A stretch of 38,690 nucleotides of DNA from Segetibacter sp. (GCA_021154405.1 JAJKIP010000216.1:1-38690), one strand, 5' to 3'; counted from the stretch's first letter, positions 1-9,281 are shown. The notes: generated from the sequence alone by a model not told the origin. Numbers and translations are program-made.

Positions 1-1128
1 CAAAAAGGTGCAGTGGGCAGAATGAAGATCGATAAGGAATTGTCAAAGGTCCTGCACGCTATTGAAGGGCAATTGGGCGTTCAGCCTTTTGGAAAGGACA
101 TAGTGGCAATGATGAAAGACGCCTATAAGGAAGGAGTAGATCTTCAGACAGCTACTTTCCATTTTGTAAATGCATTATTAGGCGAATACGGATTAGTGAT
201 CCTGTTACCTGATAATGCATCCCTCAAAAAGGAGATGATAAAAGTATTTGAAGATGATCTGCTGCATCAGAAAGCTTCGGCGGTAGTAGAAAAAACAGTG
301 GAAGCGTTACATAAGGCATCCTATAAAGTGCAGGCAAACCCCAGGGAGATCAATCTGTTTTACCTCGAAGGTGATATTCGGGAGCGCATTGAACGATCAG
401 AAAAGGATAATGTCTGGACTGTAGTTAATACCGACAAACAATTTACCAGGCAGGAATTGATGGATCTGCTGAATCAGCATCCGGAACGGTTTAGTCCCAA
501 TGTGATCCTTAGAGGACTTTATCAGGAGACCATACTTCCCAATATTGCATTTATTGGAGGGGGAGGGGAACTGGCTTACTGGCTTCAGTTGAAAGGATTG
601 TTTGAGCATTATAAAGTTCCTTACCCGGTGCTGGTATTACGGAATTCATTTCTGATCCTGGAAACAAAATGGAAGGAGAAGATAAGCCGGCTTCAGTTCT
701 CGATGGAAGATTTTTTTCTTTCAAAAGAAGAACTGCTAAATAAACTTGTAATCAGGGATAGCCAGAATGATGTGAAGTTGAATGGTTCATTGACCAGCGT
801 GGAGGAATTATATGAAGCCTTTAAGAAGCAGGCTGCTTCCATAGATTCAACTCTTTTACGGCATGTAGAAGCATTGAAATTTAAGACTGTTTATCGTCTG
901 CAGGAGCTTGAAAAAAAGATGTTGCGTGCGGAGAAGCGAAAATTTACAGATCAGCAACGGCAAATAGCAGCCATTAAAGACCATCTATTTCCTTCGGGCG
1001 GATTGCAGGAGCGCTATGATAATATTGGCTACTGGTATGCCAGATATGGCAAGGATTTTATTGCAACACTGTTTGAGAACTCACTGGCGCTGGAACAGGA
1101 ATTTGTATTACTTACAGAAAAGGACTAA
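1..1128 (+). CDS. bshC: Bacillithiol biosynthesis cysteine-adding enzyme BshC, C-terminal part
   Basis: This is the 3' portion of a gene that begins before the window; the frame is open to base 1, so the first GTG (13) and ATG (22) need not be starts. BshC catalyses the last step of bacillithiol synthesis, joining cysteine to glucosaminyl-malate in the cytoplasm. About 375 residues are visible, against roughly 530 in complete family members. Family hallmarks seen are the block around NVILRGLYQETILPNIAFIG, the following GGGGELAYW, and the long charged helical segment near the C-terminus that forms the coiled coil in BshC structures. The stop lies one base from the stop of the convergent gene on the other strand. 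The assignment is by recognition of family sequence; the missing N-terminal third cannot be assessed. Confidence 0.9.
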   Translation, partial: QKGAVGRMKIDKELSKVLHAIEGQLGVQPFGKDIVAMMKDAYKEGVDLQTATFHFVNALLGEYGLVILLPDNASLKKEMIKVFEDDLLHQKASAVVEKTVEALHKASYKVQANPREINLFYLEGDIRERIERSEKDNVWTVVNTDKQFTRQELMDLLNQHPERFSPNVILRGLYQETILPNIAFIGGGGELAYWLQLKGLFEHYKVPYPVLVLRNSFLILETKWKEKISRLQFSMEDFFLSKEELLNKLVIRDSQNDVKLNGSLTSVEELYEAFKKQAASIDSTLLRHVEALKFKTVYRLQELEKKMLRAEKRKFTDQQRQIAAIKDHLFPSGGLQERYDNIGYWYARYGKDFIATLFENSLALEQEFVLLTEKD

Positions 1129-1129
1129 C

Positions 1130-2239
1130 TCACTTCATTAATTTGACCGGTACAATTGCCTTTGCCGGTTCAACCAGTTTGCGGCTTCGGGTAGGATCAA
1201 TTCTCAATTCCATTTTGTGGGGATCGTCAGTGCGGGAACTAAAATAAAAAAAGTCCATATTGTCGTACAGGGGGAAGCTATTAATAATTTCCATTTGTCC
1301 ATTACCCTGGCCAGATGGTTTTCTCCGAACAGTTCCGATCTTCCTGTCTCCGAAATAAATGATCTCTCCTTCCTTCAGCTGGATCGAATCAGTAGCATTG
1401 GAAACCTGAAAAGTATAGACAGTGGCTGGCGGCGTTACTTCCTTCCTTACATATTTATTGGCTGCAACTATCATTGCGCTATACTGGCTGGTCTTTCCAT
1501 GCTCGGTTTCACAATTCAGGTAACGGATATTTTTCTCACCACAATACACGCTGAGTGACCCATCTTTGGAAGCGTTGCCGTTATCCTGCCACACAATATT
1601 GAATTTCTCCTTTATCAGGTTCCTGTATAATATACTATCAGTTGTCAGGAACAGATCATCCGGGTCCTCATCAGGAGACAGGTGAATGGCCCTTGCATCC
1701 TGTTCCCGTTCATTGCCCTTTAGGTAACTGGTTACGGAAAATTTGCCATCTGAATTATTATGGAGCGCAATAACACAGACAGGGGAGGGCGGCAGGAACT
1801 TAAGTATTCGATTGGCAAATTTTTCTACCTCATCAACTGCTTTATTGCTTATCCTTCCAAAACCGCTTAAAGATTGAGTAATGCCGTGACGGGAAAAGAT
1901 GCGGTTGGGATCAAACAGGTAAGAGACCCCCTCCATTTTAAAAGTGATATTCCGCTGTTTGTTATTCACCAGCCTTATCAGGGTACCACCCTGCATTTCC
2001 AGTAACCTCATGGCTCCATTTACTGCTGTAGCTTCATCATCATGAAGATTGATAAAGAACAGGTCTTTTGAATCACCGAACTGGTAATATTTGATAGGGA
2101 TAACTGTACTGCCCAGTTGATAATATACTACGGTAACCCTGGGAGTCAATCCATGTGATGCAACAGGTGAGGCTGCAGTCTGGCTGAATACAAAAACCGG
2201 GAACAGTAAAATAAGCAGTGGTAATGAGAAATGTTGCAT
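1130..2239 (-). CDS. Exported M14-like (zinc carboxypeptidase fold) protein of unknown substrate
   Basis: A 369-residue protein with a signal peptide (hydrophobic residues 5-18, likely cleavage after FSQ at 20). I do not recognise a named family, but the spacing of putative catalytic residues resembles M14 metallopeptidases: an HxxE pair (H66, E69), a DPNR element (110-113) like the substrate-binding Asn-Arg, a later histidine (H160, in ALHNN) and a glutamate near the end of the domain (E244 in NCETEHG). The last 80 residues look like a small beta domain. It would act in the periplasm or outside the cell. It lies 48 bp downstream of the initiating glycosyl-phosphate transferase on the same strand, so the two may be cotranscribed. 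The M14 reading is inference; an unrelated fold with the same residues by chance remains possible. Confidence 0.6.
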   Translation of the reverse strand: MQHFSLPLLILLFPVFVFSQTAASPVASHGLTPRVTVVYYQLGSTVIPIKYYQFGDSKDLFFINLHDDEATAVNGAMRLLEMQGGTLIRLVNNKQRNITFKMEGVSYLFDPNRIFSRHGITQSLSGFGRISNKAVDEVEKFANRILKFLPPSPVCVIALHNNSDGKFSVTSYLKGNEREQDARAIHLSPDEDPDDLFLTTDSILYRNLIKEKFNIVWQDNGNASKDGSLSVYCGEKNIRYLNCETEHGKTSQYSAMIVAANKYVRKEVTPPATVYTFQVSNATDSIQLKEGEIIYFGDRKIGTVRRKPSGQGNGQMEIINSFPLYDNMDFFYFSSRTDDPHKMELRIDPTRSRKLVEPAKAIVPVKLMK

Positions 2240-2287
2240 CGGCGTCCTGATTACAAAAATATTGCCCGCATCGTTATGTTATCAATA

Positions 2288-3679
2288 TCAATAAGCGTTC
2301 TTTTCCCCTTTCGCCATATTGAAAGCAGTCATGGCAATAATGCGGGTATCGAGCCAGAGGCTCCAGTTTTCAAGATACCAGAGATCGTATTCAACCCGAT
2401 TATTGATATCTTCCATATACTTGATCTCACCACGGTAACCATGGATCTGAGCCCAGCCGGTGATACCAGGTTTCAGGAAGTGGCGGATCATATAATGATT
2501 AAGCATTTTGGAATAATCGTCGGTATGCTTGGTCATGTGAGGGCGTGGACCAACAATGCTCATGTCACTCATAAAAACATTAAAGAACTGAGGCATTTCA
2601 TCCAGGCTTGATTTGCGAAGGAAACGACCGAGCCTGGTAATACGGGAGTCATTCTTGGTAGCCATCTTTGAATTGGCATCTCGGTTCACTTTCATGCTCC
2701 GGAACTTGATACAGCCAAAGGGTTTTCCTCCCTTGCCACTTCGTTGCTGAACGAAGAACACCGGGCCACGGTTATCCAGCCAGATCAGTAATCCTACAAT
2801 AGGCACCAGCCAGGAAAGTACCAGTATAATAAAAAGAGAACTTAACACCAGGTCAAAAACACGTTTCTTGATCCGGTTGCCCACATCATCCAATGGTTCC
2901 TTACGCAGGGAGAGCACCGGCATATCATTAAAGTAATCGATATGCACCGGTTTGCGTATAAAATGATTCAGGTCTGGTATAATACGGAAACGGATACAGG
3001 CCTGGTCTGCCTGCGTCATTAATTTATAGATACCTGTTTGCTGTTCGGGTGCAATAGTTGAAAAGATCTCGGTTACCTTATATTGTTTGGAGGTCTCGAT
3101 CACATCATTGATGCCACTGATGATGGGGTAGTTGGATAATTCAGTGACATTTTCTTCTTCTTCACAAAATCCAACGATCTCGGTTTTGATCGGTTCCTGT
3201 TCCAGGTATTCAGCCAGCTTCTTGGCGCGGTCATTATATCCGATGATCATGACTTTGCGTACGATATGATTTTTGCTCTGGAAGTAATTATACAGCGCCA
3301 GGTGAAGGAAGCGGTTGATCATTAAGCAAACTGCAAAGGATGTAAGTATGCTGATAAGGAATAACCGGGATATATCTCCGCCTTTGCTGAAAAACAGGTA
3401 TAGCATTTCCACGCCCAGGAAATAAACAAAGGCGGACATGGTTTGCTTGCTAAATTTTTCAAATGAATAGATATGGCGCTCATGATACACATTGCTGCCC
3501 CAGCTAACACCTGCCCAGGCCACATTAGAAAAGAACCACAGATAAGAATACTGTATTTCCGTTTCAGGTGAAATATTGGAACGGAATACAAAGCGGCAGA
3601 TAATGAATACAAGATTGAGAACCAGGAGATCGAGTAGCACAAATCCGATTCGGAGCAGAATAGTAAGTCGTTGGTTCAT
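2288..3679 (-). CDS. Exopolysaccharide polyprenyl glycosyl-phosphate transferase (WcaJ/WbaP type)
   Basis: A 463-residue inner-membrane enzyme that transfers a hexose-1-phosphate from a nucleotide sugar to undecaprenyl phosphate, starting assembly of a polysaccharide repeat unit. The N-terminal third has four hydrophobic segments, followed by a soluble Rossmann-like domain (about 140-260, with VMIIGYN). A fifth hydrophobic segment (about 275-300) precedes the catalytic bacterial sugar transferase domain, recognisable from KRVFDLVLS, GPVFFVQQRSG, FRSMK, DEMPQFFNV, MSIVGPRPH and KPGITGWAQ. The length fits the family. It stands apart from the main Wzx/Wzy-type cluster, separated from it by the secreted PKD-repeat gene, but is the only initiating transferase in the window and presumably serves that cluster. 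The sugar it uses cannot be read from sequence. Confidence 0.92.
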   Translation of the reverse strand: MNQRLTILLRIGFVLLDLLVLNLVFIICRFVFRSNISPETEIQYSYLWFFSNVAWAGVSWGSNVYHERHIYSFEKFSKQTMSAFVYFLGVEMLYLFFSKGGDISRLFLISILTSFAVCLMINRFLHLALYNYFQSKNHIVRKVMIIGYNDRAKKLAEYLEQEPIKTEIVGFCEEEENVTELSNYPIISGINDVIETSKQYKVTEIFSTIAPEQQTGIYKLMTQADQACIRFRIIPDLNHFIRKPVHIDYFNDMPVLSLRKEPLDDVGNRIKKRVFDLVLSSLFIILVLSWLVPIVGLLIWLDNRGPVFFVQQRSGKGGKPFGCIKFRSMKVNRDANSKMATKNDSRITRLGRFLRKSSLDEMPQFFNVFMSDMSIVGPRPHMTKHTDDYSKMLNHYMIRHFLKPGITGWAQIHGYRGEIKYMEDINNRVEYDLWYLENWSLWLDTRIIAMTAFNMAKGEKNAY

Positions 3680-4252
3680 GGTGATGCATTTAAAACGTAC
3701 GCAAAGGTTGTATTATTTTTTAAAGAGTTATAATGATTTAGGCTAATTGTAAATAAGTCTTAATACTTAGTTACAAGAGCCGGAAAATCATCAGCTTTTA
3801 AATCAAATAATGGGCTGAATTTTCGGGAATATTGGCATGCCCGGGGCCGATTGGAGTCAAAAGTTGATCTATATGCTAACAGGCTCATTCTCAGAGACCA
3901 ATAAGGGTCCACGTAAAACATTCAACAGAATCTTCAGGGAGAACTACATACGTATTAAAAAGCGATGTAGAAAATACGTAGCAATGTTTCGCCGGAAACT
4001 GCTTAATCTGTTAAAATGTTATTCACAATTAATCAACTGGCGGGTTTTTGGCAATAAAATTGACTTATGTTTAAAAGCTTTTTTACATGTTTGAATTGTT
4101 GAGGCGTAGGAAGTAAGAGTTTCCCTGTTGATCACTATCAATTAAACTTTTTTCATATCCTGGCCAAACAATTTTGGCAGAAAAATTGCGCTTAGTAATG
4201 GTTTATATCCAAGTTCTAGAAAAACAAAAGTTTTATAAATCCAGTATTAGCT
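3680..4252. other. 573-bp divergent intergenic region
   Basis: AT-rich spacer between the divergent initiating transferase and the secreted PKD-repeat protein. I see no convincing gene; an 85-codon plus-strand reading frame at 3837-4094 has no recognisable features. Two dyads stand out: TACGTATT / AATACGTA (3949-3956 and 3973-3980) and GCCAAA-CAAT-TTTGGC (4163-4178), the latter about 75 bp before the plus-strand start. The best promoter-like words are AACCTTTG on the minus strand (3709 to 3702) and CATGTTTG on the plus strand (4084-4091), each one base off TAnnTTTG and lacking a clear -33 partner. Promoters for both genes must lie here but cannot be placed firmly. Confidence 0.4.
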
Positions 4253-7200
4253 ATGAAAACCAAACTTTACACATTTGAGAAGCTTAGGCCCTCCCGAGCC
4301 TTCTATGCTCGATCTCTATTAATCATTTCTCTGAGTTTTGTTGTATCGATCGTTGGACATTCACAAACAACAAACGTAACATTTACTTCAATTCCTTATA
4401 GTGACCCAGATTTCAATGCGCCAGCACGTGGTGTTGAACAGTGGCATGGAGGTAATGAAGTGAATGTTCCGCTAGCATCAACAAATACTCCGCGGATTGA
4501 TAAATATTATCGTTTCTCCTGGAACCATTTTGAAACAACACAGGGGAATTATACATGGTCAGATTTTGACCAGCAGATCAATGCTGCTATCGATGCCGGT
4601 CAAAAATTCAGCTTCGGTATTATGACTTCCTGTCCCGGTTGTGAACTGGGATGGAATAATAATACAGCAGGTGGATTAATGACCTATCCGGCCTATTTGC
4701 ACAACCTCATGCAGGCGGAAAGTCCGAAAGACTGGTTAAGCGGTGATGGAGACTGGGTGCCAAACTGGAACAGTGAAGCATACCTTACCCGTCTGGAAGC
4801 GCTTAACGTGGCCGTTAATAACCATTTGGAAAACACTGTTTATAAAGGAATCCGTTACAGGGATATCATTAACTATATAGATATCCGTGGTTATGGCGCC
4901 TGGGGTGAGTGGCATAGTGGTGGTGGTATTGTTCAGAATGATGTTTCTGAATATCCCACCGGAACAAGGGCCACAATTACCTCTTTAAAACGTATTGTTG
5001 ATATTCATACACGCAGCTATCCCAACCATCCGCTGGTTGCCATGATAGCTGCTTTTGATGCTAATTATCTCGGTATTATCATGAACCCTCCCGAGATCGC
5101 ACAGTATATTCTTACGCAAAAGAATAGCTGGGGATATATCGGTTGGCGTCGTGACAGCTGGGGCGCAACGGATTCCTATCTGTCTGCCCTTCTCGAAAAC
5201 AATACCCGTTCATTTGGTGGTATGCGATTCGATACTGCTATCCTCAACCGTTATAAGTATGCTCCTATCGTTGGTGAACCTCCAGGCTGGGCTGTTACTT
5301 ATAATGAACTGGAAAGCCAGGTTCGTCTTTATCACGTGAGCTCATTTGGTAACAGTAACTATGGTGGCGCAAACACAACTACCATTGGTAATAATATCCG
5401 TGCCGCTTCCAAAGCTGCCGGCTATCGTATTACTCTGGAAGGTGGTACAGCTCCTACCGCTATTTCTACCGGTACGCCGTTCAATGTAACATTGAACTGG
5501 AAGAACGTTGGTATCGCACCTATATATGAAAGCTGGAATACTATATATGAGTTGAGGAATGCTTCCAACGCTACCGTATGGTCCGGTACTTCCAATTTTA
5601 AAGTGAAGCATTTCCTTCCACAGGCTAACAATACTCCTTTCACAGATAATTTCACCCTGCCGGCAACTGTGCCAGCGGGTACCTATAGGCTGGTTGTCTC
5701 AGTAAAAGATCCGAACAGTTATCGTCAACCGTTGCCGATTGCCGTAACAGGCAGAGGAACGGATGGATCTTATACTGTGGTTAATGCTGTTACCGTAAGT
5801 GTTGGTGGTGGTCCTGTCAATACTCCGCCAAACGCAAATGCCGGTCCTGACCAGAGTGCAACTCTTCCTATAGCATTATTAATGACATTAGATGGTACCG
5901 GATCAAATGATCCTGACGGTTCTATCACTGGCTATCAGTGGACGCAGATCAGCGGCCCTGCTGTTTCAATCCTTACTGGCGCCAACACCTCAAAAGCAAG
6001 TGTTACAGGCTTATCATTAGCAGGTGATTTCGTGTATAAACTCACTGTTACCGATAACGGAGGCGCTACGGATAATGACACCATGAAGATCACGGTGAAT
6101 TCATTGCTTCCAGGTAATACTCCTCCTGTAGCAAATGCAGGAACCAATCAGACAATTACACTGCCCACTACTACTGCCAGCCTTACCGGGACCGGATCAA
6201 CGGATGCCGATGGAACGGTAACGGGTTATTTATGGCAACAAGTTAGCGGGCCGACAACATCGGCCTTTTCTTCGACCACAAGTGCAACTCCAACTGTCAG
6301 CGGGTTATCTTCTGTAGGTACTTATCAGTTCCGTTTAACGGTAACTGATGATGATGGAGCTACTAATTCAACTACAGTAAATGTGGTAGTCAATGCTGCG
6401 GCCAATGTTCTGCCTGTAGCCAATGCCGGTGGTAACCAGACTATCACTCTTCCTGCAACACTTACCCTCAATGGCACCGGTTCAACCGATGCTGACGGTA
6501 CCATAGCATCTTATTTGTGGCAACAGGTTTCAGGACCAAATACCTGGACGCCTTCATCAACTACCGCTTCATCAATTACTGTTACCGGATTGATTGCAGG
6601 TACCTATCAGTTCAGGTTAACTGTAACTGATAACCGTGGTGGAACTAATGCAGTAACAGTAACTGTAACCGTAAATGCTGCGGCTAATGTGCTTCCTGTT
6701 GCAAATGCTGGCAGCAATCAGACTGTTACTTTACCTGCAACAGTTACATTGAATGGCGGCGCATCAACAGATGCAGACGGAGTGATTTCAAGTTATTTGT
6801 GGCAACAGCTCTCCGGCCCTAATACTTCAACTCTTTCATCAACTACTGCATCATCCATCACCGTAAGTGGATTGGCAGCCGGTACGTATCAGTTCAGGTT
6901 AACGGTAACTGACAACCGTGGTGGAACTAATTCAGCCACAGTAACCATAACTGTAAATTCTGCTACCAACCAGGCCCCAACGGCAAATGCTGGTGGCAAT
7001 CAGACTATCACACTGCCTGTTGCATCAGCTAACCTGAGTGGCAGCGCATCTACTGATCCTGATGGAACAATTGCCAGCTACCTGTGGCAACAGGTTTCAG
7101 GACCCAATACATCAACCCTTTCATCAACTACCGCTCAATCTATTACAGTAAGCGGACTGATAGTGGGTACTTATACTTATCGATTAACAGTAACAGATAA

Positions 7201-8380
7201 CGGTGGCATAACTGGTACTACAACAGTAACAGTTACTGTGAACGCTGCTGCGAATATTGCACCAGTAGCCAATGCTGGTACCAATCAGACTATCCAGTTA
7301 CCAACCGCCTCAGCCAGTCTGAATGGTGCTGCATCTTCTGATGCTGATGGAACCATTACCGGCTGGGCATGGACGCAGGTAAGTGGTCCCAATACTGCAA
7401 CCTGGTCAGCTAACAATACTTCTGGCTGCACAGTGAGCGGACTGATTGCTGGAACCTATACCTTCCGTTTGACTGTTACAGACAATTCAGGTGCTACAAA
7501 CGCGTCTACTGTAACGGTAACCGTAACTGCAGCTGCCAATATAGCGCCGGTTGCCAACGCTGGTGGTAATAAAGTGATCACACTCCCTGCCAACTCGGTT
7601 CTGCTGGATGGCAGAGCATCAAGCGATGCAGATGGATCCATTACGCGTTACCTCTGGCAACAGGTGAGTGGTCCGGGCACATCAACTTTCTCTGCAACCA
7701 ATACTTCTACCGTAACGGTGAGCGCCCTGGTACTGGGAACCTATACTTATCGACTGACAGTAACAGATAATAATAATGCAACTGGAACGACAACCGTAAC
7801 TGTAACTGTGAATGCAGCTTCCAATAACTCACCGGTAGCTAATGCCGGCGCCAACCAGACACTTTCGCTGCCGGATAACGCAGTAACCCTGAATGGCAGC
7901 AGTTCATATGATCCTGATGGTGTAATTGCCAGCTATCTCTGGGCGCAGGTAAGTGGACCGGCACCAGCCACGGTTTCATCCACATCTACTGCTAATATTA
8001 ATGTCAGTGATCTGCAGTCTGGGGTTTATACCTTCCAGCTGACAGTTACCGATAATCTGGGTGCCAAGGGTATAGCAACAGTAACAATAACTGTTGCAGG
8101 TAACCTGAGCAGCTATAATGGGCCAATGGGAGTTTATCCTAACCCGGTAATAGCTACGTCTAATGTAACACTGGCCTTCAAACGCCAGAGTCCAGCAGGT
8201 ACCCTTACCATTACAGTTTATGATATGAACAGAAGAATCGTTTTACCAGTAAGGCAAATTGCCAAACCTGCAGGTCAGTTCTTCACTTCAATCAATGTAG
8301 CCGGCCTGACTGGAGGGACTTATATTGTTGAAGCGTTGATGGGCAAAACAAAAATGACAAGCAAGCTTGTTGTAAGATAA
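4253..8380 (+). CDS. Secreted multidomain protein: DUF4832-like TIM barrel, eight PKD repeats, T9SS sorting domain
   Basis: A 1375-residue cell-surface or secreted protein. An extended signal peptide ends near GHSQ (about residue 38). Residues about 42-400 look like the glycoside-hydrolase-type TIM barrel that accompanies DUF4832, with candidate acidic residues in DIRGYGAWGEWH (210-221, E219) and VGEPPG (E342). Residues about 405-515 form the following beta domain. Residues 523-1283 hold eight PKD/K319L-type Ig-like repeats of about 95 residues. The end (about 1290-1375) starts with VYPNP and ends KLVVR, a type A C-terminal domain for export by the type IX secretion system. It sits between the initiating transferase and the polysaccharide operon on the opposite strand, so a role in trimming or binding the cell's own exopolysaccharide is a reasonable inference. 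Scavenging foreign glycans is the alternative. Confidence 0.85.
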   Translation: MKTKLYTFEKLRPSRAFYARSLLIISLSFVVSIVGHSQTTNVTFTSIPYSDPDFNAPARGVEQWHGGNEVNVPLASTNTPRIDKYYRFSWNHFETTQGNYTWSDFDQQINAAIDAGQKFSFGIMTSCPGCELGWNNNTAGGLMTYPAYLHNLMQAESPKDWLSGDGDWVPNWNSEAYLTRLEALNVAVNNHLENTVYKGIRYRDIINYIDIRGYGAWGEWHSGGGIVQNDVSEYPTGTRATITSLKRIVDIHTRSYPNHPLVAMIAAFDANYLGIIMNPPEIAQYILTQKNSWGYIGWRRDSWGATDSYLSALLENNTRSFGGMRFDTAILNRYKYAPIVGEPPGWAVTYNELESQVRLYHVSSFGNSNYGGANTTTIGNNIRAASKAAGYRITLEGGTAPTAISTGTPFNVTLNWKNVGIAPIYESWNTIYELRNASNATVWSGTSNFKVKHFLPQANNTPFTDNFTLPATVPAGTYRLVVSVKDPNSYRQPLPIAVTGRGTDGSYTVVNAVTVSVGGGPVNTPPNANAGPDQSATLPIALLMTLDGTGSNDPDGSITGYQWTQISGPAVSILTGANTSKASVTGLSLAGDFVYKLTVTDNGGATDNDTMKITVNSLLPGNTPPVANAGTNQTITLPTTTASLTGTGSTDADGTVTGYLWQQVSGPTTSAFSSTTSATPTVSGLSSVGTYQFRLTVTDDDGATNSTTVNVVVNAAANVLPVANAGGNQTITLPATLTLNGTGSTDADGTIASYLWQQVSGPNTWTPSSTTASSITVTGLIAGTYQFRLTVTDNRGGTNAVTVTVTVNAAANVLPVANAGSNQTVTLPATVTLNGGASTDADGVISSYLWQQLSGPNTSTLSSTTASSITVSGLAAGTYQFRLTVTDNRGGTNSATVTITVNSATNQAPTANAGGNQTITLPVASANLSGSASTDPDGTIASYLWQQVSGPNTSTLSSTTAQSITVSGLIVGTYTYRLTVTDNGGITGTTTVTVTVNAAANIAPVANAGTNQTIQLPTASASLNGAASSDADGTITGWAWTQVSGPNTATWSANNTSGCTVSGLIAGTYTFRLTVTDNSGATNASTVTVTVTAAANIAPVANAGGNKVITLPANSVLLDGRASSDADGSITRYLWQQVSGPGTSTFSATNTSTVTVSALVLGTYTYRLTVTDNNNATGTTTVTVTVNAASNNSPVANAGANQTLSLPDNAVTLNGSSSYDPDGVIASYLWAQVSGPAPATVSSTSTANINVSDLQSGVYTFQLTVTDNLGAKGIATVTITVAGNLSSYNGPMGVYPNPVIATSNVTLAFKRQSPAGTLTITVYDMNRRIVLPVRQIAKPAGQFFTSINVAGLTGGTYIVEALMGKTKMTSKLVVR
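5819..8102 (+). repeat. Tandem array of eight PKD-type repeat units within the coding sequence
   Basis: Eight in-frame units of roughly 285 bp, each encoding about 95 residues. Each begins NxxPxANAGxNQ, carries a central DADG or DPDG, YLWQQVSGP, and ends with RLTVTDN plus a TVTVTVNAA linker. Units 3 to 5 are the most alike, sharing near-identical SGPNTSTLSS and SITVSGL segments, which points to recent internal duplication or gene conversion. Units 1, 6 and 8 are more diverged. Such arrays usually act as rigid spacers holding an N-terminal catalytic or binding domain away from the cell surface. Confidence 0.9.
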
Positions 8381-8406
8381 TAATACCGGGTTTGGATACC
8401 GGGTTC

Positions 8407-8456
8407 ACGGCCTCTTTGTATCAGCGGTTATCCGCTTGTCTGATCAGGGAGGCCGT
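8407..8456 (+). terminator. Hairpin terminator for the PKD-repeat gene, inside the 3' end of the convergent gene
   Basis: Outer arms ACGGCCTC (8407-8414) and GAGGCCGT (8449-8456) pair perfectly and enclose a second stem, ATCAG (8420-8424) with CTGAT (8440-8444), and CGG/CCG around a TTAT loop. The plus-strand sequence continues TTTCATTT, a weak T-tract. The structure starts 27 bp after the plus-strand stop codon. Bases 8421-8456 also encode the last residues of the minus-strand TIM-barrel gene, so this terminator is also protein-coding. Confidence 0.55.
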
Positions 8457-9281
8457 TTCATTTATATTACCTTTTGAAGAGGCACCGAATAATATGGATT
8501 CAATATTCGGAAGGCCACATACGTAGTCAATTGCTTCTTTTGGCCTGATAGCCCCGCCACCCAATACCTGCATGGCTACTGCTCTTACCTGGCGGGTACG
8601 CAATGTCTTCTCGTATATATCCTTGCCACCAGACATACGGAAACCAGCCTTATTGATGGAAGAGCAGATGATCGGGTTCTTTACTCCGCCTTTTTCCAGC
8701 GCATCCAGGAGCATAGGCATGTTCATGGTTATGAATCCGGCTTCAGCATTGTATTTCTTCTTCACATATTCATGGAACGCTACCAGCACTTCCGTTGAGC
8801 GAAGACCTAATAACAGGTCAGTGATCACATTTTGCAGGAAGATCACCGGTGTATTGAGACCCTTGAACATTTTCATTTCCGCATCGATCATCAGTTCCAT
8901 GATAGACATATAGTCCTTGGAGATATAAGCTGTGGCACCCTTGAACAGGGACCCAAAGATATTTCCAGGAACATAGGCCTTCAATGTACCCATGATACCC
9001 AATTCGGTTACCGCATTGGCATATTTATGGGCATAGGGCATACAGGGAATGATCTTGAAGTTTTTGTATTTCTCCGGGTTTGCACGGATCACTTCACAGA
9101 TCCTGGCAATCCGGTCGTGCGTGGTACACATGAAGGTATCAATACCAGCTTCAATTGCATCATCCAGTGTTTTAAGAATGGCACTGTCATCCTTGAATTT
9201 GATGGCCTGTGCACGTGACTTCTCGTCTGATATATGGTTAACAGCAAAGAACTGATTATCACCAAAAAGAATTCTTTCCAT
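8421..9281 (-). CDS. TIM-barrel (aldo/keto-reductase-like) protein of the polysaccharide locus
   Basis: A 286-residue cytoplasmic protein that I do not recognise as a named enzyme. The start is taken at the ATG giving MERILFGDNQ, 7 bp after the stop of the preceding gene; a longer frame to 9380 would overlap that gene heavily. The alternation LFGDNQFF, AIEAGIDTFMCTTHD, IIPCMPYAHKYA, VIFLQNV, FITMNMPMLL, IICSSINKAGFRM, AVAMQVLGGGAI and ILFGASSKGNI fits the eight strands of a TIM barrel. The closing GGGAI ... ILFGASSKGNI resembles the C-terminal cofactor region of aldo/keto reductases. A classical catalytic tetrad is not obvious. It is the last gene of the cluster and directly follows a Gfo/Idh/MocA oxidoreductase, so the pair may act together on a nucleotide sugar. 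Confidence 0.6.
   Translation of the reverse strand: MERILFGDNQFFAVNHISDEKSRAQAIKFKDDSAILKTLDDAIEAGIDTFMCTTHDRIARICEVIRANPEKYKNFKIIPCMPYAHKYANAVTELGIMGTLKAYVPGNIFGSLFKGATAYISKDYMSIMELMIDAEMKMFKGLNTPVIFLQNVITDLLLGLRSTEVLVAFHEYVKKKYNAEAGFITMNMPMLLDALEKGGVKNPIICSSINKAGFRMSGGKDIYEKTLRTRQVRAVAMQVLGGGAIRPKEAIDYVCGLPNIESILFGASSKGNINETASLIRQADNR

Noticed and set aside
1141-1175. Hairpin CCGG/CCGG near the bshC stop as a terminator
   Set aside because: Only a short stem with a bulge and a long loop, no T-tract, and it lies within coding sequence of the opposite gene.
3837-4094. 85-codon plus-strand open frame in the divergent spacer
   Set aside because: No domain, signal or membrane pattern; composition is that of AT-rich spacer DNA; it sits where promoters for both flanking genes are expected.
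5342-7641. Minus-strand open frames opposite the DUF4832/PKD gene
   Set aside because: They arise from the repetitive Thr/Val/Ala-rich coding sequence and have no independent protein features.
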